64,000 bases of DNA from AC-32 sp963755635 (GTDB taxonomy: Bacteria > Actinomycetota > Thermoleophilia > Gaiellales > Gaiellaceae), in contig CAVWKS010000010.1 of the NCBI GenBank assembly GCA_963755635.1, positions 310,001 through 374,000 of the forward strand. Direction: 5' to 3'. Position 1 is the stretch's first letter. Each line of letters starts with the position of its first letter. Below are positions 1 to 8,348 of the stretch, one piece after another. A model generated the notes under the pieces. It saw only the letters and a list, made by a program, of their open reading frames with translations. It ran no database searches and was not told the DNA's origin. The position numbers and the translations under genes are program-made.

Positions 1-232
1 CGAGCAGGTCGCCGACGACCTCGCGGGCCTCGTCGACAACCTGCGCAAGGAAATCCGCGACAGCGCGAGCTTCGACAAGCTCGTCCGGATCGCGGACCAG
101 ATCAGCGAGCACGCCGACGAGGCAGCCGGAACCTTTAGCACCGTCAACGAAGCGTTGACGAGCCGCCTGCAAGAGCTGAAGGGTGGCGCCGGGTCCGCAT
201 CAGGCTCTGCCCGCTCCAAGGCACGCTCCTAG
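1..232 (+). CDS. C-terminal part of a helical protein of unknown function
   Basis: This is the 3' end of a gene that begins before the window. Reading from base 2 gives about 76 residues up to a TAG at 230-232. The visible part is rich in Asp, Glu, Ala and Leu and predicted helical, and it ends in a Gly/Ser/Ala/Arg-rich tail (GSASGSARSKARS). The next gene starts 17 bases later behind a strong ribosome site (AAGGAGG), so the two are probably co-transcribed. The family is not recognised. Similar small Ser/Gly-rich proteins sit beside gas vesicle genes in some actinobacteria, but nothing visible here proves that link. Confidence 0.7.
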   Translation, partial: EQVADDLAGLVDNLRKEIRDSASFDKLVRIADQISEHADEAAGTFSTVNEALTSRLQELKGGAGSASGSARSKARS

Positions 233-249
233 ACGAAGGAGGCCCAGAG

Positions 250-642
250 ATGGCTGAAGACACTCAGGACCAGCAGAACCAGCAAGACGAGCAGCAGAGC
301 AGCGGCGGTGGCGGCGGGAGCACCGCCGTGAAGGCCGCCGCCGCGGCGGCCGCGACGAGCGTTGCGGCGATCGCCGCGAAGAAGGCGCTCTCGCACCGAA
401 GCGGCTCGAACGGAAGCTCGGGCAACGGCGACTCCGGGTCGAAGGGCGGCGACATGAGCTCGATGCTCACCTCGGCGCTCTCGGGCGGCTGGGATGCGGC
501 GCGCGATGCGCTGCTTCCAGCGGCGGAGGATGCCGCAGGAGCCGCCGGCGAGTGGGTGGCCGAGAACGCACCGGAGATCGTCCGCGAGCGGATCGTGCCG
601 CGGTTCATCGAGTCGTTCAACGAGGCGGGCGGCGGAAGCTGA
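250..642 (+). CDS. Small Ala/Gly/Ser-rich protein of unknown function
   Basis: The gene encodes 130 residues from an ATG preceded by AAGGAGG. The N-terminus is a Gln/Asp-rich stretch, followed by a Gly run, an Ala-rich helix (about residues 25-46), and a Ser/Gly/Asn linker. The C-terminal third is more ordinary, with an amphipathic helix containing the pattern APEIVRERIVPRFIESFNEA. No membrane segment is convincing and no enzyme motif is visible. The Ala-rich helix followed by a Lys and a flexible linker resembles the N-terminus of the next gene, which suggests related or interacting proteins. Function unknown. Confidence 0.75.
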   Translation: MAEDTQDQQNQQDEQQSSGGGGGSTAVKAAAAAAATSVAAIAAKKALSHRSGSNGSSGNGDSGSKGGDMSSMLTSALSGGWDAARDALLPAAEDAAGAAGEWVAENAPEIVRERIVPRFIESFNEAGGGS

Positions 643-666
643 ACGCCCCAAACGAAGGAGGAAGCG

Positions 667-1236
667 ATGGAAGAGATGGACGACAACGAAGGCATGTCGA
701 CCGGGAAGAAGGTCGTCGCGGGGGCGGCGCTCGGAGTTGCCGTCCCGGCCGCAGTCGCCGTCGGCCGGAAGGTGCTCGGCGGCGGGGGGGACGACGACGA
801 CCAGGACAGCCAGGGCTCCAGCGGAGGGTCGCAGCAGAAGCGTTCGCGGTCTCGCAGCGGCACCCGTAGCGGCTCCGGCCGTTCACGGAGCGGATCCTCC
901 AGCGGCTCGCGCAGCGGGTCGTCCGGCAGCTCCGGGAGCTCGAGCCGGCGCTCGACGGGATCGAAGGCGCGCTCGGGCTCGCCGAAGCGTTCGAGCTCGT
1001 CGTCGTCCAAAAGCCGAAGCTCCTCCGGCCGCAGCAGCGGCTCCTCGAGCCGCAGCGGCAGTAGTGGCTCCTCGAGCCGGAGCCGGAGCAGCTCGTCCAG
1101 CAGCCGCAGCAACAGCGGCGGCAGCAGCAGGACGAAGGAACAGCTCTACAACCAGGCCAAGCGCCTGAAGATCGACGGCCGCTCGAGCATGACCAAGGCT
1201 CAGCTCGAGCGCGCGATCAGCAGAGCACGCAGCTAG
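667..1236 (+). CDS. Ser-Arg repeat protein with a C-terminal Rho-N/SAP-like motif
   Basis: The gene encodes 189 residues from an ATG with AAGGAGG upstream. It has three parts: an N-terminal hydrophobic Gly/Ala/Val segment (about residues 15-38), an acidic DDDDQD patch, and then about 100 residues built almost entirely of Ser, Arg and Gly (about residues 55-155). The last 35 residues (TKEQLYNQAKRLKIDGRSSM, then TKAQLERAI) look like the small helix-extended-loop-helix of the Rho N-terminal or SAP type, which binds nucleic acid in other proteins. The Ser-Arg block is a low-complexity, probably disordered, strongly basic region. It is the last gene before a hairpin terminator. Role unknown; nucleic-acid or surface binding is inference. 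Confidence 0.8.
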   Translation: MEEMDDNEGMSTGKKVVAGAALGVAVPAAVAVGRKVLGGGGDDDDQDSQGSSGGSQQKRSRSRSGTRSGSGRSRSGSSSGSRSGSSGSSGSSSRRSTGSKARSGSPKRSSSSSSKSRSSSGRSSGSSSRSGSSGSSSRSRSSSSSSRSNSGGSSRTKEQLYNQAKRLKIDGRSSMTKAQLERAISRARS

Positions 1237-1242
1237 CGGAAC

Positions 1243-1275
1243 GGCCCGCGCTCCGGCGCGGGCCTTCCTCTTTCC
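1243..1275 (+). terminator. Rho-independent-type terminator
   Basis: Seven bases after the stop codon is a perfect 8-bp stem, GGCCCGCG/CGCGGGCC, with a 6-base loop, followed by the pyrimidine-rich TTCCTCTTTCC. It would end the three-gene unit to its left and separates it from the leftward genes beyond. Confidence 0.75.
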
Positions 1276-1308
1276 TACTAGACGACCTGAGCCCTATCCC
1301 CGGCGCCC

Positions 1309-1863
1309 CTACGAGCTGCTGCTACCCGAAGTCGCACTTCGTAGCGCTCGACGCAGCTCTCCATAGGCCGTTTCGACTTCGGGCACCATTCCCTTGTCGC
1401 GAAGCTCTTGCGCGTAGGCCTCCAGAACGTCAGGCGCGATCGGCTCGAGTGGTGGGAACCGCGTAGCGACGGACTCATCGCCGACAAGTACGGCATAAGG
1501 CTCGGCGAGTTGCATCGCAGAGTGCGCCGCGTCCGCGAAGCCGCACTCGACCTTCACGATGTCTTGCGTTATCCATTTGTGGCTCGCAGCGTCGCCGTCA
1601 GACTCCATGCGGACATCCCACTCGAAGAGGGTGCCTGGTGTCTCAAACTCGCGGCGACGCGCCCATGCAGCCTCGAACTGCCCCTCGGAGACCACAGCTA
1701 CCAGGTCCACGTCGCTGATCTGATCCGCTCGACCAGACGAAAACGACCCGAGAAGGAGGAGACCATCCAATTCCTCAATGCTTGCGGCCTGCTCCGACGC
1801 ATGGACGATCAGAGGCCACTGGCGAAGCCGCTCGGCCTCGCGGCGGGTCGGCCAGTCCAACAC
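1309..1863 (-). CDS. Nucleotidyltransferase-fold protein
   Basis: The protein has 184 residues with a GTG start. The motif GSFSSGRADQISDVDLVAVV (about residues 39-58) is the GS...DxD signature of the polymerase-beta/aminoglycoside nucleotidyltransferase fold, with Asp-x-Asp as the metal ligands. The rest fits a stand-alone nucleotidyltransferase of unknown substrate. An antibiotic-modifying role is possible but not shown. It is last on the minus strand after the small gene at 1911-2099, with a gap of about 47 bases. Its low-copy companion, a HEPN toxin, is not next to it, so a MNT/HEPN toxin pair is not supported. Confidence 0.8.
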   Translation of the reverse strand: MLDWPTRREAERLRQWPLIVHASEQAASIEELDGLLLLGSFSSGRADQISDVDLVAVVSEGQFEAAWARRREFETPGTLFEWDVRMESDGDAASHKWITQDIVKVECGFADAAHSAMQLAEPYAVLVGDESVATRFPPLEPIAPDVLEAYAQELRDKGMVPEVETAYGELRRALRSATSGSSSS

Positions 1864-1910
1864 CCCGTCAGCCTACGACGCGGCGATCATTTCGCCAATC
1901 TCCCCTTGCT

Positions 1911-2099
1911 TTAGTGGAGGATCTCGGTGCGGTGGACGTAGTCCTCGACCGCGAGCAGGAAGGCCGGGTCGGACGCGATTTCCTGCAGGCTGATCTTGGT
2001 CGCGTCGTCGAGGTCTCCGTCGTGCGCCAGCTCGACGAGGAACGGCGCCAGGCTTCCCGACTGCGAGAGCGCGGACATGCGCAGCACGAGGTCTCGCAT
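1911..2099 (-). CDS. Small conserved-looking protein after parB
   Basis: The protein has 62 residues. Its ATG overlaps the parB stop (TGATG), which supports a genuine translationally coupled gene despite its size. It is a short acidic, helical protein with no membrane segment or known motif. No family is recognised. Its position at the end of the chromosome-partition operon makes an accessory role possible, but that is inference only. Confidence 0.6.
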   Translation of the reverse strand: MRDLVLRMSALSQSGSLAPFLVELAHDGDLDDATKISLQEIASDPAFLLAVEDYVHRTEILH

Positions 2100-3034
2100 C
2101 AGATCGTCTTGCGAGATCGCCTCGAACCCTCGAGGTTCTGGTGCCAGCCGGGGAGCATCTCGTCGTTCAACGGCCCCGGCGGCGGAAAGGATACGGGGCT
2201 ACCGGCGACGAGGCGCTCGAGCGCCTCGGCCAGCTCTTCGAGCTCGGTCTCGTCCGAGAACGCGATCTCGAGCCGGCCCGCGGTCACGCGCGCAGTGAGC
2301 CCGGTCGCCCGCTCCGCGGCCTCACGCGCGCGAGCCGCCAGCGCCGGGTCGACCTTCGGCACCTTGCGCGGCTTCGTCTTCGCTCCCGCCCAGCGGGCGG
2401 CGCGCTCTGCCGCGCGCACCGACATCCCCCGGCGGACGATCTGCCGCGCGAGGCCGCGGCGCCCCTCGTTGTCGGGCACGGCCAGGACCGCGCGGGCGTG
2501 GCCCTCGCTCAACTCGCCGCGCTCGACCATCCCGAGCACGTCGTCGGTCAGCTCGAGCAGCCGCAGGCGGTTGGAGACGGTCGGCTTCGCCTTGCCGACG
2601 CGGGCGGAGAGGTCGCCGAGCGAGAGCCCGAACTCGTCCATCAGCAGCGCGTAGGCGCGCGCCTCCTCGACGGCGGAGAGCTCCTCGCGCGCGACGTTCT
2701 CGACGAGGCCGAGCAGCAGCGAGTCGCGGTCGTCGGCTTCCCGGACGAGCGCCGGACGGTCGGGATCCCGGCCTCGCGCGCTGCACGCCAGCGCCGCTCG
2801 CCGGCGATCAGCTCGTAGCCGCCGGCCGGCCGCGGCCGCACGACGACGGGCTGGACGAGACCCTGGGCGCGGATCGATTCCGCGAGCGCGGCGGTCGCCT
2901 CGTGGTCGAAGCGCTTGCGCGGCTGGCGCGGATTCGCGTGGATCGTCTCGACGGGCAGGTGCGCCAGCTCCGGCTGGCCCTCGCCGCCGACGAGCAGCTC
3001 GAGACCGCGGCCGAGGCCGCGGCGCGTTTCTCAG
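2099..3034 (-). CDS. parB: Chromosome-partitioning protein ParB (frame-broken in this sequence)
   Basis: ParB binds parS sites next to oriC and, with ParA, segregates the chromosome. The N-terminus (RRGLGRGLELLVGG), the ParB/Spo0J CTPase motif (AGERRWRAAREAG) and the helix-turn-helix region (SARVGKAKPTVSNRLRLLEL) are all present. A single-base loss near 2753 (CCG in place of the expected CCCG, minus strand) moves the reading frame between GIPTV and PALVREADDRDS, so no single open frame covers the gene. The start is unclear. A CTG overlapping the parA stop at 3032-3034 is possible, but reaching the RRGLGRGL frame from it would need another indel. Sequencing error is the likelier explanation, since parA and parB are normally kept together. 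Confidence 0.88.
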   Translation of the reverse strand: MRNAPRPRPRSRAARRRRGPAGAGAPARRDDPRESAPAAQALRPRGDRRARGIDPRPGSRPARRRAAAAGRRLRADRRRAALACSARGRDPDRPALVREADDRDSLLLGLVENVAREELSAVEEARAYALLMDEFGLSLGDLSARVGKAKPTVSNRLRLLELTDDVLGMVERGELSEGHARAVLAVPDNEGRRGLARQIVRRGMSVRAAERAARWAGAKTKPRKVPKVDPALAARAREAAERATGLTARVTAGRLEIAFSDETELEELAEALERLVAGSPVSFPPPGPLNDEMLPGWHQNLEGSRRSRKTI

Positions 3035-3784
3035 GAACGGCCGACAAGCTCCATCGCCACCTTCCAGTACGCGTCGGCGCCGGCCGACGCGCGGTCGTAG
3101 GCGGTCACCGGCAGCCCGTGGCTCGGCGCCTCGGCGAGGCGCACCGAGCGCGGGACGGCCGTGCGGAAGACGAGCTCGCCGAAGTGCCGGCGCACCTCGT
3201 CCGAGACGTCGGCCGCGAGGCGCGTCCGCCGGTCGACCATGGTCAGGATCACCCCGCCGATCGCGAGGCGCGGGTTCAGGCGCGAGCGCACGAGCTCGAC
3301 CGAGCCGACGAGCTGCGCCAGGCCCTCGAGCGCGTAGTACTCGGCCTGCACCGGCACGAGCACGCGATCGGCGGCCGCGAGCGCGTTGACCGTCAGCGGC
3401 CCGAGCGACGGCGGGCAGTCGAGGAAGACGAAGGAGTAGCGCGCGCCCGCTCCGGCCAGCGACTCGGCAAGGTAGCGCTCCCCGTCGGCCGCCGCGCGAG
3501 CTCGACGGCGGCGCCTGCAAGCTCCGGCTTCGACGGCACGAGGTCGAGGTTCGCGAACCTCGTCGGCGGATGAGCCGCTCGAGCGCGATCCCGTCGAGCA
3601 GGTCGAACGACGAGCTGCCGTTCGCCCGCTCCCCGAGGCCCGACGTCGCGTTCGCCTGCGGGTCGAGGTCGACGACGAGCGTGCGCTCGCCGGCCTCGGC
3701 GAGGCAGGCCGCGAGGTTGATCGCGGTGGTCGTCTTGCCGACCCCGCCCTTCTGATTGGCAAGCGCATACACCCGGCCGGGCAT
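3031..3784 (-). CDS. parA: Chromosome-partitioning ATPase ParA/Soj (frame-broken)
   Basis: ParA is a Walker-type ATPase that works with ParB. The N-terminus has the deviant Walker A motif (NQKGGVGKTTTAINLA) and DLDPQANATSG. The later part has FVFLDCPPSLGPLTVNALAAAD and the conserved C-terminal region with TMVDRRTRLA. Two single-base frame changes, near 3575 (between LERLI and TRFANLDLVPS) and near 3500 (between VELAR and AADGERYLAE), split it into three frames. Each piece matches the family without gaps. The ATG at 3782-3784 is the likely start. It lies between rsmG and parB, as in most actinobacteria. Confidence 0.9.
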
Positions 3785-3798
3785 ACGGCGCACGCTAG

Positions 3799-4382
3799 CT
3801 AGGCGAGCGGACGTTTCCTGGCGACGCCTGGGCGCCGCGGGAAGCCCTGCCGGCGTGGGCTCGAGCTTGCGCAGAACGAGCAGGCCCGGGCGGGGATTCC
3901 GCGAGCTCGCCGCCGAGTTTCGCGGCAACCCGCGCGACCGCGTTCGCGATCGGCGCTCGGGCTGGCGAACAGGATCGCGGCGCCGCCCGGAGCGACCAGC
4001 GGGAGACACCATTCGGCGGCGACCGGCGGCGGTGCCAGCGCTTTCGCGACAGCGACGCCCGTAGGCGTCGACCGGTTGCTCTTCGGCGCGCCCGCAGATC
4101 ACCTGCACGTTCGGCAGCTCACGCGCCCAGCCCTCAAGGAACTCGCACTTGCGGCGGTTGGCTTCGAGCAACGTCACGTCGCGGTCAGGAAGCGCGCACG
4201 GCGAGCGGGATCCCGGGCGCGCCACCGCCTGACCCGACGTCGACGATCGGGCCCTCGAATCCGCTGACGACGGCGAGCGTCGCGCGCAGGCTGTCCTCGA
4301 TCGAGGACGCGGCGGGCCTCTCGCCCGAGAGCGAGTCAGTCCTGGCGTGTCAGACGAGGGCCTCGAGCCAGCGCTCGATCAC
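3799..4382 (-). CDS. rsmG: 16S rRNA (guanine-N7) methyltransferase RsmG (multiple frame breaks)
   Basis: RsmG methylates the 530-loop guanine of 16S rRNA using S-adenosylmethionine. Pieces of the family can be read in order in different frames: SSIEDSLRATLAV, the SAM motif VDVGSGGGAPGIPLAV, LLEANRRKCEFLEGWAREL, AVAKALAPPPVAAEWCLPLV, and the typical end RRPGVARKRPLA. Frame changes lie near 4345, 4195, 4058, 3935 and 3830. The GTG start overlaps the jag stop (GTGA). If the breaks are real the gene is dead; loss of RsmG is known to give low-level streptomycin resistance. The clustering with other frame breaks favours sequence error. Confidence 0.82.
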
Positions 4383-5065
4383 TCAGGCTCGATCACGACG
4401 AAGCGGTTGGGCTCGCTGCCCTCGCTGCGCGTGATCACGCCCGGCACGTCCTTCAGGCGCAGGTGGACAACCTTGCGCTCGACGGCAGTCATCGGGTCGA
4501 GCTCGAACGCCCGCCCGGAGACCTCACCCGCTCGGCGCTGCGCAGCGCGAGCGTCCCGAGCGTCGCCTCACGCCGCTCCCGGTAGCCCGCCGCGTCGACG
4601 ATCACCTGCTTTCGCTCCTCGCCGTGCGCCCGCCAGGTGATCGCGTTCGACGAGGTACTGGATCGCATCGATCGTCTGGCCGTGCTTGCCGATCACCAGG
4701 CCCAGGTCGCGGCCGGTGATCGTGGCCACGATCGACTCGTCGTCCTCCCGCAGCTCGACATGGGCCGCGGTCTCGATCGCCTCGAGGATCCGCTCCAGGA
4801 TCTCGCGCACCTCGCCGGCGAGGTCGCTTTCGTCCTCAGGTAGAGGCGCCGCCTCGGCCTCGCCGACAGCGTCGTCCACGCTCGCGATCACGCGCGCCGG
4901 TGCGAACCCGACACCGAGCAGCCCGCGCTCGCCCTCGGAGAGCACCTGGAACTGCACCGCCGCCTTGTCGATCCCGGGCCGCAGCTTCTCGAGCTCGCGC
5001 AGCGCCGACCACTTGGCCTCGCCGACAGTCTCGCCGGTCGCCTCGACCTGCAGCGTCTCGGTCAT
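4379..5065 (-). CDS. jag: Jag/KhpB-type RNA-binding protein (frame-broken)
   Basis: The protein has an N-terminal Jag domain (VEATGETVGEAKWSALRELE), a central KH domain (TITGRDLGLVIGKHGQTIDAIQYLV) and a C-terminal R3H domain (ELDPMTAVERKVVHLRLKD). The Jag family binds RNA and affects cell-envelope growth. Two single-base frame changes, near 4648 and 4525, interrupt the KH-R3H junction and the start of R3H. The ATG overlaps the yidC stop (ATGA), and the stop overlaps the rsmG start, so the gene belongs to the same tight operon. Confidence 0.87.
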
Positions 5066-5925
5066 CGCCGCGCGCCGCCCTTTTTCTTCTTGCGCTTGAC
5101 GCGCCTCGGCTGCGCGGGCTGAGCCGGTTCACGACCGCGGGCGCAGGCTCGGGCGCCGTGCCGTCCTGCGGAGCCTCCGCCTCGTCATGCGGAGCCGTCC
5201 GCGACGACCGCTTCGCGGGCGCCTGGGCCTTCGGCATCAACCGCCGCGTGATCAATCCCTGCCCGACCGTCCAGAGGTTCGTCGTCACCCAGTAGAGAAC
5301 GAGCCCGACGGGGAAGTTGATCAGGAAGAAGACGAACGTCAGCGGGAGGATCAGCAGCATCATCCGCTGCGACTTTTCCATCGTGGACGACATCAGGACG
5401 GTCGAGACCAGCTGTGTGGCGACGTAGAGGGCGAGCAGCACGTAGCCCGACCAGTGCGCGCTCGCGTGGGCCGCGATGTTCGGCACGAAGTTGTGGAGCC
5501 AGGAGAGGTCGCCGCGGTCACCTGGGGATTGACCGGGTGCCCTGGGCACGGCGGGTGCTTCGCGAAGTGCCGCAGGACGAGGTAGAGCGCGATGAAGACC
5601 GGGAACTGCGCCAGCATCGGCAGGCACGACGCCGCCGGGTTGATCTGGTTCTCCTTGTAGAACTTCATCAGCTCTTCCTGCTGCGCTTCTTGTCGGCCTT
5701 GTACTTCTTCTGGATCTCCTTCATCTGCGGCGCGTGCCGTTGGAGGTTCTGCATCGAGTGGATCTGCTTGACCATCAGTGGCACGAGCAGGAGCCGCACG
5801 ATCAGCGTCAGCGCGACGATCGACCAGGCCCAGGTCAGGCTCGGGAAATGGCCGGGCGCGTGCAGCCAGTCCAGGACCGAGCGGAGAAGGTTCTCGAGCG
5901 GCGTGAGCGGCGAGCCGACGATCAC
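5062..5925 (-). CDS. yidC: Membrane protein insertase YidC (frame-broken)
   Basis: YidC inserts membrane proteins with or without Sec. The start is a GTG overlapping the yidD stop. The first hydrophobic segment (about TWAWSIVALTLIVRLLLVPL) includes the conserved Arg of the hydrophilic groove. It is followed by MVKQIHSMQNLQ and KFYKENQINPAASCLPMLAQ, then three further membrane segments. The C-terminus is Lys/Arg-rich (PRRVKRKKKKGGARR), as expected for ribosome contact. Frame changes lie near 5689 (between KKR and QQEELMKFY), near 5522 (before GDRGDLSWLHNF) and near 5127 (in the tail). Confidence 0.9.
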
Positions 5926-6170
5926 CGGAAGAGCCTCTGGTTCTCGACGTAGTCGACGCCGCCGTGGCTCCACGGGTTACAGCGGAGCAGCCGCCAGCCG
6001 GTGAGGACCGCTCCGCGGACGAGCCCGTAGTGGCGCAGCGCGTCGAGCGCGTACTGCGAGCAGGTCGGGTGGTACTTGCAGCGGCCGCCCCAGAGGACCC
6101 CGAGCGTCCAGCGATAGAGGTAAACCAGGCCGAGGCCGGCGTACGTCGGCGCGCGCAACGCGTACCTCAC
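5922..6170 (-). CDS. yidD: Membrane protein insertion efficiency factor YidD
   Basis: The protein has 82 residues with the family pattern CKYHPTCSQYALDALRHYG followed by RLLRCNPWSHGGVD, including the conserved cysteines. It assists YidC-dependent insertion. The GTG start overlaps the rnpA stop and the TGA overlaps the yidC GTG, so translation is coupled on both sides. The frame is intact. Confidence 0.95.
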   Translation of the reverse strand: MRYALRAPTYAGLGLVYLYRWTLGVLWGGRCKYHPTCSQYALDALRHYGLVRGAVLTGWRLLRCNPWSHGGVDYVENQRLFR

Positions 6171-6514
6171 GCTCTCGCCTTCCCGAGGATCTCCTCGACC
6201 CGCTCGCCCAGCCAGTCGAAGCCGCGCTCCTCAGCGGCCTCGGCGAGGCCGGGCCGGACGACCAGCACGTAGTCGTGGTCCTGCGGCAGCTCTTCCGAAC
6301 GCGCCCGGAAGATCTCCCGCAGGCGCCGCTTGATCCGGTTGCGGACGACCGCGGGCCCGACCGCTTTCGGCACGGCGAGGCCAAGCCGCGGCCCCTCCGT
6401 CTCGTCCTCGCGCTCGAACCAGTAGAGGACGAGGAAGCGGGTCGAGACCGACCGGCCGTGGCGGTAGACCGCGTCGAAGTCCCGCGAGCGCGAGAGGCGG
6501 TGGCGGCGGTTCAC
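6167..6514 (-). CDS. rnpA: Ribonuclease P protein component
   Basis: The protein has 115 residues. It carries the RNase P protein signature RNRIKRRLREIFRA (about residues 58-71) and the N-terminal RLSRSRDFDAVYRHG. It binds the catalytic RNA to mature tRNA 5' ends. It lies 16 bases after rpmH and overlaps yidD by 4 bases. Confidence 0.95.
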   Translation of the reverse strand: MNRRHRLSRSRDFDAVYRHGRSVSTRFLVLYWFEREDETEGPRLGLAVPKAVGPAVVRNRIKRRLREIFRARSEELPQDHDYVLVVRPGLAEAAEERGFDWLGERVEEILGKARA

Positions 6515-6530
6515 GCGCGCGTCCAGGCGG

Positions 6531-6665
6531 TCAGGCAGAGAGGCGTTTCCGGCCTCGGGCGCGGCGGCGCTTGAGGATCGCGCGGCCGGCGCGCGTGGCC
6601 ATGCGGGCCCGGAAGCCGTGCCTCCGCTTGCGCCTGCGAACGTTGGGCTGGTAGGTCCGTTTCAC
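6531..6665 (-). CDS. rpmH: Ribosomal protein bL34
   Basis: The protein has 44 residues from a GTG: VKRTYQPNVRRRKRRHGF, followed by the usual basic C-terminus ending KRLSA. It is the first gene of the leftward operon, diverging from dnaA. The much longer reading frame covering it and running antisense through dnaA is not a gene. Confidence 0.96.
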   Translation of the reverse strand: MKRTYQPNVRRRKRRHGFRARMATRAGRAILKRRRARGRKRLSA

Positions 6666-7004
6666 GAGTCGAAAGTTGAAGAAGAGCCGCCCGGAGATGG
6701 GCGGCGGGAAATCAGTATAGACGCAGCCACCTGGGGTGGTTCTCCACAGAGAAACCGCCACACAAGCGGGGGCCGAAACGTGGGGCGAGCGGCCCTTCGG
6801 GCGACGCAAGCGTCGTCTGCTCCGACAGGACCGTCCACACCTGTGGAGAGGCATGTGGAGCCCGATGAAACCCCTGCAAATCGCGCCTGTTTTGGCGCTC
6901 GGCGGAGTCGCGAGAGAGCGCCGAAACGCCCCATTGAGGAAGCGCCTGACCGCTGCTATGCTCGGTCGCTCGTTCGTCCCTCCGAGAAGGAGCCTGCCGG
7001 CGGC
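6666..7004. other. Probable origin of replication region (rpmH-dnaA)
   Basis: This 339-base gene-free gap between divergent rpmH and dnaA contains sites resembling the DnaA box TTNTCCACA: TTCTCCACA at 6740-6748, CCGTCCACA at 6831-6839, and reverse-strand copies at 6842-6850 (CTCTCCACA) and 6854-6862 (GGCTCCACA). It must also hold the rpmH and dnaA promoters. A clear AT-rich unwinding stretch is not obvious. The call rests on gene order and these boxes; GC skew would test it. Confidence 0.6.
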
Positions 7005-8348
7005 GTGGAGCCCCAAATCGAGCTGACTGCGGAAGGCCTGTGGAGCGAGGTATCTAGTCGGCTCAGGGGCGCCCTCAACGAGACGACCTACCGGACGTGG
7101 TTCGACCATGTCCAGGGCGTCGCGCTGTCCGACGACGAGTTCGTCCTGTCGGTCCCGAACGAGTTCACGCGCGACTGGATCGAGGGCCATTTCCTCGGCC
7201 TGATCCGCGCGGCGGTCGGCGATACGACGGGCCAGGAGCGCAGCGTCCAGCTCGCCGTCGCTGAGGTGGGCGCCGAGCCGGTGGGCGACATCGAGGTCCA
7301 GCGCAAGGATGTCCCGCCCGGCGGGCTGAACCCCAAGTACACGTTCGACTCGTTCGTCATCGGCTCCTCGAACCGCTTCGCTCACGCCGCCGCACTCGCA
7401 GTCGCAGAGGCTCCCGCGCAGGCCTACAACCCGCTCTTCATCTACGGCGGCACCGGCCTCGGCAAGACGCACCTCCTGCAGGCGGCCGGGCAGTACGTCG
7501 GCGAGCACCAGGGCGAGCTCTCGGTGCGCTACGTGACGAGCGAGACCTTCATGAACGACTTCATCAACGCGCTGCGCGACAAGCGGATCGAGGGCTTCAA
7601 GCAGCGCTACCGCGCATACGACCTGCTCCTGATCGACGACATCCAGTTCTTCGAGCACAAGGAGCGGATCCAGGAGGAGTTCTTCCACACGTTCAACTCG
7701 ATCTACGAGGCCGGCGGGCAGCTGGTGATCTCGTCCGACAGGCCGCCGCGAGAGATCTCGACGCTGGAGGAGCGGCTGCGCTCGCGCTTCGAATGGGGGC
7801 TGATCACCGACATCCAGCCGCCCGACCTGGAGACGCGGATCGCGATCCTGCGCAAGAAGGTGATGGCCGACGGGATCCACATCCCCGACCCGAAGGTGCT
7901 CGAGTTCATCGCCGGCCGGATCTCCTCCAACATCCGCGAGCTCGAGGGCGCGCTCACACGAGTTGTCGCGTTCTCGTCGCTGACCGGTCGTCCGATGAGC
8001 GAGGACCTCGCGCAGGACGTGCTCAAGGACGTCTTCCCGCAGGGCGAGGTGCCGCAGGTCTCGATCGAGCGGATCCAGGAGCTCGTCTCGGACCGCTTCG
8101 GCCTCTCGCTCGAGGAGCTTTGCGGCGAGCGCCGCTCGCAGAACATCGTCTACCCGCGGCAGATCGCGATGTACCTCTCGCGTGAGCTGACCGACGCGTC
8201 GCTACCGAAGATCGGGCGCCAGTTCGGTGGGCGCGACCACACGACCGTGATCCATGCGACCACCAAGATCGCGGGAATGATCCGCGAGGACCGCTCTGTC
8301 TACAACCTTGTGCAAGAGCTGACCGCAAGGATCAAGCAGGCCCGCTGA
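7005..8348 (+). CDS. dnaA: Chromosomal replication initiator DnaA
   Basis: The protein has 447 residues. The GTG at 7005 is chosen because it starts domain I (IELTAEGLWSEVSSRL) and follows GAGAAGGAG; longer versions would run through the origin region. It has the AAA+ Walker A GGTGLGKTHLL, Walker B LLLIDDIQF, and the C-terminal DNA-binding motif GGRDHTTVIHA that reads DnaA boxes. DnaA-ATP opens the origin and regulates its own gene. The frame is intact. Confidence 0.97.
   Translation: MEPQIELTAEGLWSEVSSRLRGALNETTYRTWFDHVQGVALSDDEFVLSVPNEFTRDWIEGHFLGLIRAAVGDTTGQERSVQLAVAEVGAEPVGDIEVQRKDVPPGGLNPKYTFDSFVIGSSNRFAHAAALAVAEAPAQAYNPLFIYGGTGLGKTHLLQAAGQYVGEHQGELSVRYVTSETFMNDFINALRDKRIEGFKQRYRAYDLLLIDDIQFFEHKERIQEEFFHTFNSIYEAGGQLVISSDRPPREISTLEERLRSRFEWGLITDIQPPDLETRIAILRKKVMADGIHIPDPKVLEFIAGRISSNIRELEGALTRVVAFSSLTGRPMSEDLAQDVLKDVFPQGEVPQVSIERIQELVSDRFGLSLEELCGERRSQNIVYPRQIAMYLSRELTDASLPKIGRQFGGRDHTTVIHATTKIAGMIREDRSVYNLVQELTARIKQAR

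Noticed and set aside
1309..1863. MNT/HEPN toxin-antitoxin pair
   Set aside because: The nucleotidyltransferase is present, but no HEPN-type gene is adjacent.
2099..4225. One 708-residue protein from rsmG to parB
   Set aside because: It strings together pieces of three genes (rsmG, parA, parB) whose frames coincide because of frame breaks.
6531..7880. A 449-residue minus-strand frame across rpmH, the origin and part of dnaA
   Set aside because: Only its last 44 residues are real (rpmH, from GTG 6665). The rest mirrors dnaA and has no family motif.
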